Below are positions 30,156-39,632 of a DNA stretch of 64,000 nucleotides, piece after piece (position 1 is the stretch's first letter; the number at the start of each line of letters is the position of its first letter). The notes below the pieces were generated by a model. It saw nothing but the letters and a program-made list of their open reading frames with translations. It made no database searches and was not told the origin of the DNA. The stretch is from assembly GCA_030407315.1 (NCBI GenBank), contig JALQPE010000083.1:1-64000 (forward strand), in the 5' to 3' direction. The stretch comes from Asparagopsis taxiformis (taxonomy: Eukaryota > Rhodophyta > Florideophyceae > Bonnemaisoniales > Bonnemaisoniaceae). A program made the translations under genes and the position numbers.

Positions 30156-31456
30156 CGGCGCGGTTGCGTTCGATCGCCGCCTAGGGAAAAGGGAAAAAGG
30201 GATGATGGGGAAGGAGAAAGGGAAATTCGGCGCGCGTCAAAATCTCGCGTCGGCGCGTCGAAAAATTGGCAAGTAAAAAGGGAAGCGCTTCCCGAAAATT
30301 GTCTGCGTATCGGGCGCGCGTAGTAAGGGTGAGGGGGACGAGTTCGCTCGCAGGAGGGCTTCTTCCTCGCTCGGAACGCGCAAAGACGGGTCTCGATCGT
30401 CCGCGAACCCGATATTTTCGGCACCGCCGAACCCGCGTTAGGGTTGCGAACTAGCGCGCGCACGCGCTGCGTCTTCGATCGCGTCGTTCCGCGCGGCGAA
30501 TCGTCGTAGTAGGGGTAGGGTAGTTGTAAAAACCAGAGAGGCTACAGCACCGCTTCCGGGATAGCGATACGCGCGCACGCGTCAATCGCCCTCGCTGTCG
30601 CGCACGACAAACGGATAAAAGAAGAATTAGAGTAAGCGATAGGTTTGGCGTCCCGTGCTTTCCCCAAGCGTAGTTTCTGTGCTTCGCTGAGTTCGCACGT
30701 CGGTTCGCGCAATTCTAGGTCGAGAGACCAGTTGTAGGACCAGCCGGGGTGGCGATCGCTAGGGGAGTTCTAGAATTGCAGCCGTGTCAGGGCGAGGTGA
30801 ACCGTAACGCGCTGGTTGAACTTGCGTTCGCGCGTCGCTCGGTCGCGCTGGCGAACGGGTGGTACAACGGCGGAACGCGTAGGGAACGATCGCAACACGG
30901 GATTCGCGGGCCGGCGCAAGCCGTGATCTCAGGGGGAGATCACCGAGTAAACTCGAGCACAACGCAATCCACACAGGGGTCGTAAATCCATGGCCTAGTG
31001 GCGTGCGACGCAACGCGCGCTATCGCGGTGCGACGCGGTTCGACGATCGATTTATGCGCAGCGCGCACGCGAACGTCGGCGATCGTGAGCAACCCGCACG
31101 CAACGTTGTAACGCAATCGGTCCTCGCGATTCGCTAAACGCTTAACTCGTAGCTGCGAAGATGCTGGCTGTTTATTGGTAAGGTGCGAAGCAGAACAACC
31201 ATTAGTAGCTAACTACCTAGGACAGGTTGTCCTTGCGCGGCCGGCCGGCGGCCGCTCGCTCGCACGCAAAAAGGGAAATATTTGGGAAAAAGACTTTCGT
31301 CATAAAAAACCCAAAAAGGGGAAATAAAGGGAAATTCGCAAAAGGCGCTACACGTGGCGCCAAGCTCGCAGGTTCGTTCGCGTGCACGCGTTCGCTCAGG
31401 CGCGCCGTGACACGTAATCGGATCGCTACGCGTACGCTCGCTTACTAACTAACTAA
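30156..31456. other. Retroelement A leader and presumed 5' LTR
   Basis: CpG-rich non-coding sequence upstream of the A Gag gene, with stop codons in all plus-strand frames and only short ORFs. TGTAAAAACC near 30521 could be an LTR edge read on the plus strand, but I found no convincing primer-binding site. Confidence 0.4.
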
Positions 31457-32623
31457 TTCGCGGATGCATGCGGACTCAGCCAGACGCAGTCGTTACGAGC
31501 GCGCGCGCGTCGACCGAATAAATTGTACCACAAGAATCAGTACGCTGATAGACTCGACACCGCCACGCGGGCGTGTAACTACGTGTTTACGGACCGACTC
31601 CTCGTTCACCACTACGTGCGTGGTTTGCTGCCCTCGACGCGGGCAGCCGTGACGGAACGACTCCGGTCACGCCCCGAACGAGAGAGGAACGACCTCACCG
31701 TTGTGAGACGATTGGCGACGGCTGAAGGAACGACCTTCCGTGCACGTACGGCAGCTGTCGCGTCAGCCGCGAAGCCGAAAGTGCGGTTTCCGGTGAAGCC
31801 TACGTTGGCTATTTCCGACCACGAGTCGAGGAAGTTCGCGGACTACGATGAGTCCGCGTACTTACGTAATGAACGGGCTAGCGAGCCCAGTTACCACGAT
31901 GGTAACCCGAACATCCCCGCGAGGGATGATGACGACGTATCGCTCGCCGCGGCTCACGTTGCCGAGAATTTAGAGGCGATACTCTTCACGAACGGGCCGC
32001 CGCCCAACGATACGAAAACGGCAAACGAAAAGCCGGACGAGCTCGAAGCTCGATTGAACCGTCCATGCGAGGACGTGCCGAAGCTCACGAGCGAGCAGAC
32101 GCAATTGGCGCATTCCGTAATCCCGAATGATTACTGGACGCTGTCGTGTTGGTCATGCCGCGAAGATGGCCACTCGACGTTTACGTGTCCGCGCCTGACG
32201 CCAGATCAACGGATCTTTTTCGCGTACAAGTACTACCTCTTCCACGTGAAGAGCAACCCACGTCAGGCTGAGTACTTCCGCCAACGAATGGCCAAGCGAA
32301 ACCAGGAACGACCTGGTGAGCGAGGGAATGTGACCTCGCGGAGGTATGGCACGTCGCCTACGATACTCCGAAACCCCAATCGTGACGGGGGAAGGCCCTT
32401 CGACAGGCGCCGCGGTGACTTTCGTAATGATCGACGTGACCCCCGCCCGTGGGCGAACGAACGAAATGGCCAGCGTAATGGCCGCAGCGGAGTCTACGTG
32501 ACGACTTCCGCTGACGAAACACCCCTCGAGGTGGAAACGAGTCACGATGACGAACGAGCTTCGTGGGCTCACGACGACGACGTGTCGAACGGCCTCGCGC
32601 CGGAAAACGACCAGGCGATGTAG
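31457..32623 (+). CDS. Retroelement B Gag C-terminal part with zinc knuckle
   Basis: The frame is open from 31457 with no ATG; the first alternative start is TTG 31523. YADRLDTATRACNY aligns with ATRLRRRALRCGD of A's capsid, so this is the last third of Gag. A CCHC knuckle follows (CWSCREDGHSTFTC). The N-terminal capsid is missing. The Arg/Asn-rich tail is typical of nucleocapsid. Confidence 0.65.
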   Translation, partial: FADACGLSQTQSLRARARRPNKLYHKNQYADRLDTATRACNYVFTDRLLVHHYVRGLLPSTRAAVTERLRSRPERERNDLTVVRRLATAEGTTFRARTAAVASAAKPKVRFPVKPTLAISDHESRKFADYDESAYLRNERASEPSYHDGNPNIPARDDDDVSLAAAHVAENLEAILFTNGPPPNDTKTANEKPDELEARLNRPCEDVPKLTSEQTQLAHSVIPNDYWTLSCWSCREDGHSTFTCPRLTPDQRIFFAYKYYLFHVKSNPRQAEYFRQRMAKRNQERPGERGNVTSRRYGTSPTILRNPNRDGGRPFDRRRGDFRNDRRDPRPWANERNGQRNGRSGVYVTTSADETPLEVETSHDDERASWAHDDDVSNGLAPENDQAM

Positions 32624-33829
32624 GTCACGAGCCACCCACATCGCTTGAACCCTTACGTAAAAGGGGGAAGACCGACGTCGATGATTGGTCCTCCGCAGGC
32701 TCGCCGACGAACGAGAGTTACGAAAAGCTCACGGCCGCGAAGGCCAACTCGAGTCACACGACACCCGACGTGGGGGAAGAAACGAAGTCCGACGGGACAA
32801 CCGAACCTCACACGAAGAGGAAGCCTCGCAGACGAGCGAGACGCGCTACCCGGAAGCACGACGCTTCCGAGCGCGAGAAAGCCAAGCACGCGGCTTATAC
32901 GAAGCGTGTCGACGCAAAAGAAGCCATACGGGCTCACGCGGTGAAGCGACGAATCGCTAGCGAAGACGTAGACCGCGCGCCGGTCAGGACCGAACCGTTG
33001 GTCCTCGACGGGCATACGTGCCTACTTGCGTCGAAGCATTATATCGTGTCCGGAACGATAGGACTAGACCTCAACGTGATGAGGGCGATTACCATCGCGA
33101 TGGATACGTGCAGCGGCTACAACTTGATACGAACAAGTTTACTACCCTACGACTGGGTCGACCGCTGTCTACGTGACGAAGAGCTACCGAAGCTCGGAGA
33201 CGCCAACGGGCGACGTTTGCCTATCGAAGGCGCCATCCTGCTTCGTGTCAGGCTGGGGAACTCGCTGTTCCGCGTAAAATTCTTCGTAGCCAACACGCTG
33301 GCTGTTCCCGTTATAATGGGTACGTCGTTCATGTCGAAGCATGTCGATGCTATACGCTGTCGAGCGCAGACGATCGAACTCCATCGGGGAGATACGATAC
33401 CCATTATCGCGGAAGGCGATACGACGACTCCGTACGAGGAGGGGGAAGAGACGAATCCAAACGTGGAACACCCGAAACGCCGCGAGCGTAACGCGGCCGC
33501 GAATCGGCCGAGCCGAACGTTCTCGGTTCGTCTGACGAAGTACACGCGTGTACCGGCGATGTCGCAACGGACCGTCAACGTGACGACGGACGCGACCGGG
33601 ACTCGTGTTCCTCGAACCGAAAGCGTCGGTGCAATTCCGGCATGGGCTACGCATAGCCAACGGAGTGGTCGACGTAGGACCGAGAGAGACGTTCTCTATC
33701 ATCGTGTCGAACTTCACGAAGAAGGACCGCGAATTGCCGAAAGGCGCGACGATTGCGTACGCGGTACGCTCCCCGTTGGGAATCGTCCCACTCAAGCGTG
33801 AGGGCGGCGAAGCCCTCGCGAAGTTTTGA
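32563..33829 (+). CDS. Retroelement B protease and spacer
   Basis: The basic N-terminal part is followed by an aspartic protease: AMDTCSGYNLI replaces the usual DTG(A/S) with DTC, and PVIMGTSFM is the ILG-like motif. At about 33600 the frame changes: the PR-RT spacer (VGPRETFSIIVSN, LPKGATIAYAV) continues one frame over to the stop at 33829. The DTC variant and the frame change suggest decay, or programmed frameshifting for the second. Confidence 0.65.
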
Positions 33830-36111
33830 ACCTACCGCTAGTCGACGCGACGACGCGGACAGATACGAACGGGTTGGGCGACGAAACACCAGACCCGTTG
33901 GTCAACGAAAAGGGGAACGACCCCGCCACGGATTGGCAGTCGACAATCGATTTGTCGCACCTCGACGACGAGGGCTTACGAAAGCGCATCAACGAGATGC
34001 TAGCCACACATTCGTCAATGTGGACGAGCGGACCCCTCGGCGAAATCAATGCTACGGAGCATCGAATCGAACTTGAACCGTGCACGCGGCCCATACGTTC
34101 AATGCCCTATCGTCAGGGTCCGGCTCTACGTACGATAGCCGAGGAGCAGATCACGAAGATGCTCAACGAAGGGGTTATCGAACCCGCGTCCAGCGAATGG
34201 GCGTCACTAATCGTGTTGGTGCCGAAGAAGGACGGGTCCTTACGTTTCTGTGTCGACTACAGGCGTTTGAACGCGAAAACGATCGCTGATTCGTACCCGC
34301 TTCCTCGTATGGAAGACTGCCTCGATTCGTTGGGCGACGCCGCCATCTTCACGACACTCGATTGTAACGCCGGTTACTGGCAAGTGCCCGTCTCCGCCGA
34401 GGACCGTGATAAGACAACGTTTACGTCTTTCATGGGAACGTATCGCTACGTGCGAATGCCATTCGGGCTACGAAATGCCCCCGCTACGTTTCAGCGGACG
34501 TTGGACATAATCCTCTCCGGAGTACGTTGGCAATCGTGCCTTGTTTACTTAGACGACGTAATCGTCTTTTCGAAAGACCTCGAGTCTCACCTGGATCACG
34601 TTGACCAGGTGCTTTCCCTGCTACGCGCAGCAGGAGTAACGTTAAAGCTCACGAAATGCTCGTTCTTTCAACCACGAGTTGACTACCTGGGGCACGTGAT
34701 TACCCCAGGGAAGCTGCACGTCGCAACCCGGAACAAGGAAGCCTTTCGTACGGCTACGTTCCCGCGGGATAAGACGCAATGTCGATCGTTTTTGGGCGCG
34801 GCCAACGTTTACCGCCGCTTCGTAAAGGCGTATGCCGAGATCGCTCGGCCACTCAACACGATGTTGAAGAAGGACACTTCCCCCGATTGGACGAACCCAA
34901 CGGACGCGCAAACGAATGCGTTCGAAACGTTGAAGACGATACTGGTGTCGCCACCAGTATTGCACCTTCCGAAGGCGGGACGTCCGTTCATGATCGATAC
35001 CGACGCGTCGGCGTATCAGCTGGGAGCTACGTTGCTCCAGCAGCAAAACGAAGATAAGCCCAACGAATGGGTGCCGATTGGGTACTGGTCGAAGACCCTT
35101 AACGAAACCGAACGTGGTTACTCGGCGACCGAGCGCGAGTGTTACTCCGTCGTCTGGGCGATAACGTCGCTCCGACCCTACGTAGAGGGTCAGCGGTTCA
35201 CCGTACGTACGGACCACGAAGCCTTACGTTGGCTGATGACGTTGACGGACGCGTCCGGACGACTACTACGGTGGAGGCTACGCGTTGCCGAATTCGATTT
35301 CGAAGTTACATACAGGCCTGTCCGCGTGCACCAGGTACCTGACGCTTTATCACGTGTGATATCTACGTATGACGACGGTCGACCCGTCGACGATGACGTA
35401 ACATCGTACGGGGACGCGGTCCTCGTGACGACTCGCAGTCGTCGACAACCCACACGAAGTGGGCGAGGACGAACGACGTCCGTACGTAAAAAGGCGACGA
35501 ATGCCGGGGGTCACGACGACCCGTCGAACGAGACTCGTGATGAACGAACATCAGCCACGACGGCTGGCCACGATGGCCTCGAGTTCAACCGCGACGCGTC
35601 GCTCGATGACGTTCTTGACGAGGAACCGGATTTCCTCGACGAACAGCGCGCTGCTGAAGACGATTCGGTACGCGTGCCACCAGCTGACGTTCAGCTTCCC
35701 ACTACGAGGGACGAGCTTATCGAAGCTCAACGCGAGGACGCGTTCTGTCAAACGATACTGACACGACAGTCCGACACGCAGGACGCTGCATTCTTCGAAG
35801 GCCACGACGGCCTACTCCGACGCCGGAACCCTCACGATGAGGAACGTACACAAATCGTTGTGCCGGCTTCGTTACGGCCGCGGCTGCTGGAGTTAACGCA
35901 CCACCACGTCCTCGCTGGACATCCCGGGAAAACGCGTATGTACTATACCCTACGGAGGACGTACTACTGGCCCGCGATGGCCGCCGACATCCACGCAACG
36001 GTACGAAACTGCGTCGGATGTGCGAAGAACCGCGTGAAGCTTCGCAAACGAACCCGCTACGTTTATTTCCGGCTACGGAGCCGTTGCGAGACCTATGTAT
36101 CGACATACTAG
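33826..36111 (+). CDS. Retroelement B reverse transcriptase, RNase H, integrase N-terminus
   Basis: RT runs from PIRSMPYRQGP through KKDGSLRFCVDYRRLN, MPFGLRNAPATFQ and the catalytic YLDDVIVFS near 34550. RNase H follows with MIDTDASAYQLGA, TERECYSVVWA and TDHEALRWL. The integrase HHCC zinc finger (HHVLAGHPG...CVGCAKN) comes near the end. The frame then ends at 36111 and the integrase core continues in another frame from 36018. The product would copy the element RNA into DNA. Confidence 0.9.
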   Translation: MNLPLVDATTRTDTNGLGDETPDPLVNEKGNDPATDWQSTIDLSHLDDEGLRKRINEMLATHSSMWTSGPLGEINATEHRIELEPCTRPIRSMPYRQGPALRTIAEEQITKMLNEGVIEPASSEWASLIVLVPKKDGSLRFCVDYRRLNAKTIADSYPLPRMEDCLDSLGDAAIFTTLDCNAGYWQVPVSAEDRDKTTFTSFMGTYRYVRMPFGLRNAPATFQRTLDIILSGVRWQSCLVYLDDVIVFSKDLESHLDHVDQVLSLLRAAGVTLKLTKCSFFQPRVDYLGHVITPGKLHVATRNKEAFRTATFPRDKTQCRSFLGAANVYRRFVKAYAEIARPLNTMLKKDTSPDWTNPTDAQTNAFETLKTILVSPPVLHLPKAGRPFMIDTDASAYQLGATLLQQQNEDKPNEWVPIGYWSKTLNETERGYSATERECYSVVWAITSLRPYVEGQRFTVRTDHEALRWLMTLTDASGRLLRWRLRVAEFDFEVTYRPVRVHQVPDALSRVISTYDDGRPVDDDVTSYGDAVLVTTRSRRQPTRSGRGRTTSVRKKATNAGGHDDPSNETRDERTSATTAGHDGLEFNRDASLDDVLDEEPDFLDEQRAAEDDSVRVPPADVQLPTTRDELIEAQREDAFCQTILTRQSDTQDAAFFEGHDGLLRRRNPHDEERTQIVVPASLRPRLLELTHHHVLAGHPGKTRMYYTLRRTYYWPAMAADIHATVRNCVGCAKNRVKLRKRTRYVYFRLRSRCETYVSTY

Positions 36112-37148
36112 GTCCGCATACGAAGACCACGCGTGGTAACCGATTTATTCTTGTGATAACGGACCGCTTCACGAAGCTGACTAGAGTCGTACCTCTACGA
36201 AATATCGATTCCGCCAACGTGGCGAGCGCGTTCTTCAACGCGTGGGTCTTCTCGTATGGACCCCCACGGACGCTCATAAGCGATAACGGAAAGCAGTTCG
36301 CTGCTAAGTTTTTCCAGTGCGTCTGCAACGAAATCGGCGTGACGAACGTCTTTACGTCGACGTACCACCCCCAAACGAACGGGCAGGTGGAGCGCTACAA
36401 CAGGACGATCCTGGCGATGCTGCGCAATTACGTGAACGAAAACCAGAACGACTGGAATCGATACGCATCGGCGTTAACGTTTGCGTACAACACGCATGTG
36501 CATTCGAGCACGGGCACGACGCCCTTCGATTTGATTCTCACGAATCCACCGCCACCGTTGGCGCTACACACGTCGGTAACGAACCGCGAACTACCCGACG
36601 GGGGAGGGCGAGCCACTTACGTTCGTGAGCTCGCCACAACGATGGATAACGCGTATCGAACGCTGAAGGCCGCGCAGGCACGTTATAAACGAAATTTCGA
36701 CAAACGAGTCCGTGTCTCGAATCGAAACATCCGCGCGGGAGAATACGTATTCATCGACCCGACGGACGGGACCACGAAGGGCACGAAGCTCGGTAACCAC
36801 GCGTTGGGACCGTTCCGCGTACTACGTAACGACGTACGTACGTTCGTCATCCAACGAGGAGACGTAGTTGAACGTGTCAACTCGGACCGCGTTGCGTACG
36901 CGCCAACGCCGGCGAACGCGCCCCCGCCGGAGCCATACGATGCCACCGAGGCAGACCTCGACAAGAACCGCGACGGTCCGGCGTATGTAGTAGACGACCT
37001 ACTAAACCATCGCGTAAACGATGACGGCACCCTAGACTTCCTCGTGAAGTGGGTCGGGTATCGTACCCCTACGTGGGAGCCCCGCCGGAACGTATCTGAA
37101 GAGAGCGTCTCCCGATACTTCGCACGCGTGCGACGAGCAACAACGTGA
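36018..37148 (+). CDS. Retroelement B integrase core and chromodomain
   Basis: DDE integrase core: first Asp in DILGPHTKT, second in ISDNGKQF, Glu in TNGQVERYN, all well spaced. GDVVERVNSDR belongs to the integrase C-terminal fold. The chromodomain near the end reads YVVDDLLNHRV, FLVKWVGYRTPTWEPRRNV, the chromovirus pattern, which in known elements steers insertion to modified histones. It overlaps the RT ORF by 94 bp in a different frame, so a frameshift separates it from pol. Confidence 0.88.
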   Translation: MCEEPREASQTNPLRLFPATEPLRDLCIDILGPHTKTTRGNRFILVITDRFTKLTRVVPLRNIDSANVASAFFNAWVFSYGPPRTLISDNGKQFAAKFFQCVCNEIGVTNVFTSTYHPQTNGQVERYNRTILAMLRNYVNENQNDWNRYASALTFAYNTHVHSSTGTTPFDLILTNPPPPLALHTSVTNRELPDGGGRATYVRELATTMDNAYRTLKAAQARYKRNFDKRVRVSNRNIRAGEYVFIDPTDGTTKGTKLGNHALGPFRVLRNDVRTFVIQRGDVVERVNSDRVAYAPTPANAPPPEPYDATEADLDKNRDGPAYVVDDLLNHRVNDDGTLDFLVKWVGYRTPTWEPRRNVSEESVSRYFARVRRATT

Positions 37149-38589
37149 AAGGCCACGACGGCCCCCGAAAACGCACACGAGCGTCGGGTTAAGCGCACGC
37201 GTGCGCGACGTTGCACGATGCAACAAACGAAGGCGACGAGCCGCACGAACGAGAAGCGACGGCACAACGAGTGGCCGGGACGTCCACCCTTGCGTTGGGG
37301 GGGCGCGATGCGTGCTAGAGCCGTCGCTCTTTTCGTTTTCGACACCATACGTTGGTGGAGGCACGAGCGCCAACGAAAGATTGGACGACGAGTCCACGCG
37401 CGGACGATTCACACGATGTGAAGAGCCACGACTGGCTCGACAGTGTTGACCGTCCCACGGGCAAAGGTGACGACACCACGGGCCACAGACGGACAACACG
37501 TCAGATTTTTCGCGCGAAAAATTATGCTTGGGCCAGCGGGCCATGGACGCACGGTACGAAAAATCGGGCCGATTACAGTGCGCTAATCCGGCCAAATCTC
37601 GGGACACGCGTGCCCCGAAAATTTCGTAATTTTTGCATGTCACGTGAGCCATCGTACGTCCCCGTGGACAGCCGCTGACAACGAGTCGCATCGACCAACG
37701 AGGTCAACGCCAACAGCTCGCGAGCTAACGGCAACGTGACGCCGGAAGGCGGAGAAACGACGTAGGACGGACGCGTCCCCAACAAAGATGGCAACGGCCT
37801 CATTACGAAACTTCCCGCACGAAGCGGAACGAAGCTATACGTTAGCCGACGAATTAGACCAACGGGTCTCAGCGCACGAAGCGCGCGAGTAAAGCGTGCG
37901 AACGACGAGCCAACGAGGCCGCGACGACGGACGGCGAACCGAATCGCCATCGTAAGGCACGACGCCGAACACGGTAGCCACGTACGGCAACCACGGAACG
38001 ACACAACGGTGTCCTGCCACGCGGGCATAACGAATGACGCGCGAAAGCGAAAAGCCCGCCGGCTAGTCGAAACGCACGAGCAAACCCGAAAGGGGTTGAC
38101 CACGTACGGTCACGAAGACTAAGACGCGCACGTCCGCGTCGCAACCGTAAAAGCTAACGAAGCTTCAACCTCGTACGCATTCGAAGGCGCACGCGCCACC
38201 GGCCACGTCGGCCAGGAGACGAGCGAGGTACGCGGACGTCGCTAACGATAACGACGTACACTACGGGTCGAACGCACGAAACGAAATACGAATACGCGAC
38301 GGCGTACAAGCTGGTAGCCAACGTAAACGGCACAGCTGAAGGCAACGAGCCGACGAAAGGCTGGCTCACGTAACAGCCTCAAACGCCCGCGGGCGTGCGA
38401 AACGACTTCGTCAATCGCGTCCCCGTCGGGTTCGCAAGTCGAATAAACGAAATTACGCAACGGTGTAGAGGGCGAGCATTACGTATGCCCAGGTGCACGT
38501 CGCACCACATAACGGATGAGCTAACGAAACGCTTCTCGGACGCCGCGGCGAACGACGCCACCACGCGAAGCGGACTAGCGCAACGATTG
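37149..38589. other. Retroelement B 3' region, no plus-strand gene
   Basis: Long GC-rich sequence after the chromodomain. Minus-strand ORFs of 100-220 codons overlap in several frames and look like base-composition artefacts. Nothing recognised. Confidence 0.4.
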
Positions 38590-39285
38590 CGCCACCGGCT
38601 AACGTGAAGCCGCGGGAACGTGAAGCGCGACGGCGCTAACGGTGTTAACGGCTATACGAAAAGCCAAGCCCGCCAGCAAAGTCGTTGTCAACGGAACCGC
38701 GACGCACCACGACGCACTGCCGCGTACACGCAACGGCGTGAAACGTCAAGCCAACTCACGCGCGAGTCGGCCTGACGTTTGGCGAATTTTCCGTCCAGCT
38801 CATCGGAGCAAAATTAAAATTGGCACCGACGTGCTACGTGCCAAAGATCTCGAATGCTCAACGGAATTCGACACCCGACGGGGTTATCCGCACGAGAAAC
38901 GACAGCGGAAACGAATTCCGAGGTAGTTACAAAATGATAACGCCACTGGCCAACGTGAAGCCGCGGGAACGTGAAGCGCGACGGCGCTAATGACGTCAAC
39001 GGCTATACGAAAAGCCAAGCCCGCCGGCAACCACGTCGTCAGCGAAACCGCAACGTACTGCGACGAACTGCTGCGTACACGCCACGGCGTAGAACGTCAA
39101 ACCGACTCACGCGCGCGTCGGTCTGACGTTCGACGAATTTGTCGCCCAGCTCATCGGAGCAAATTAAAATTAGCACCGACGTGCTACGCGCTAAAGAGCT
39201 CGAACGCTCAACGGAAATAGACACCCGACGGGGTTATCCGAACGAGAAACGACGGCGGAAACGATTTTCGAGTTAGTTACTAAAT
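38590..39285. repeat. Two tandem copies of a ~350-bp unit
   Basis: Copy 1 starts near 38590 and copy 2 near 38940. Both hold AACGTGAAGCCGCGGGAACG, then ACGGCTATACGAAAAGCCAA and GACACCCGACGGGGTTATCC at matching spacing, with scattered substitutions. GACACCCGACGGGG recurs once more near 39435. Confidence 0.85.
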
Positions 39286-39632
39286 GATACGCACGCCAAC
39301 GGGCTCTACGATCGAGGTTAACGTACCACTCGCAGTGAAAAGCCGCCGCTTTGCCGAATAGTTGCGCGTGTTACGAACCTGCCAACGGGCACGCGCCGCC
39401 GCGAACTCGAAGCACGGGCTACGTAAGCCATACGACACCCGACGGGGTAGACGCCACAACAAAAATTGTGGGGAGGGGCTTAACGCTAACCCCTCCCCCG
39501 CTGCAGACGACCTGCCAAACGCGAATTACGAAGCTCAACGGAGCCATGCGATTACGCAAAGAAACAAAACGAAGTTTACGAAGTAGCACGATGCTGGAGC
39601 CGACGTGGCCTACGAACTAACCTAGGAACGAC

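Larger units (their letters stand above)
27189..31456 (-). mobile_element. Ty3-type LTR retrotransposon A, 3' part lost
   Basis: GC-rich minus-strand element with Gag (30155-28926), a zinc-knuckle ORF and a protease ORF in order. RT, RNase H and integrase are absent because the CACTA element cuts in at 27189. 30156-31456 should contain the 5' leader and 5' LTR, but I could not define LTR ends since the partner LTR is missing. The right boundary with B is uncertain by some tens of bases. Confidence 0.7.

Noticed and set aside
37032..38144. Minus-strand ORFs of 176-221 codons after the B integrase
   Set aside because: Several overlap in different frames in GC-rich DNA, and part lies opposite the chromodomain; composition artefacts.
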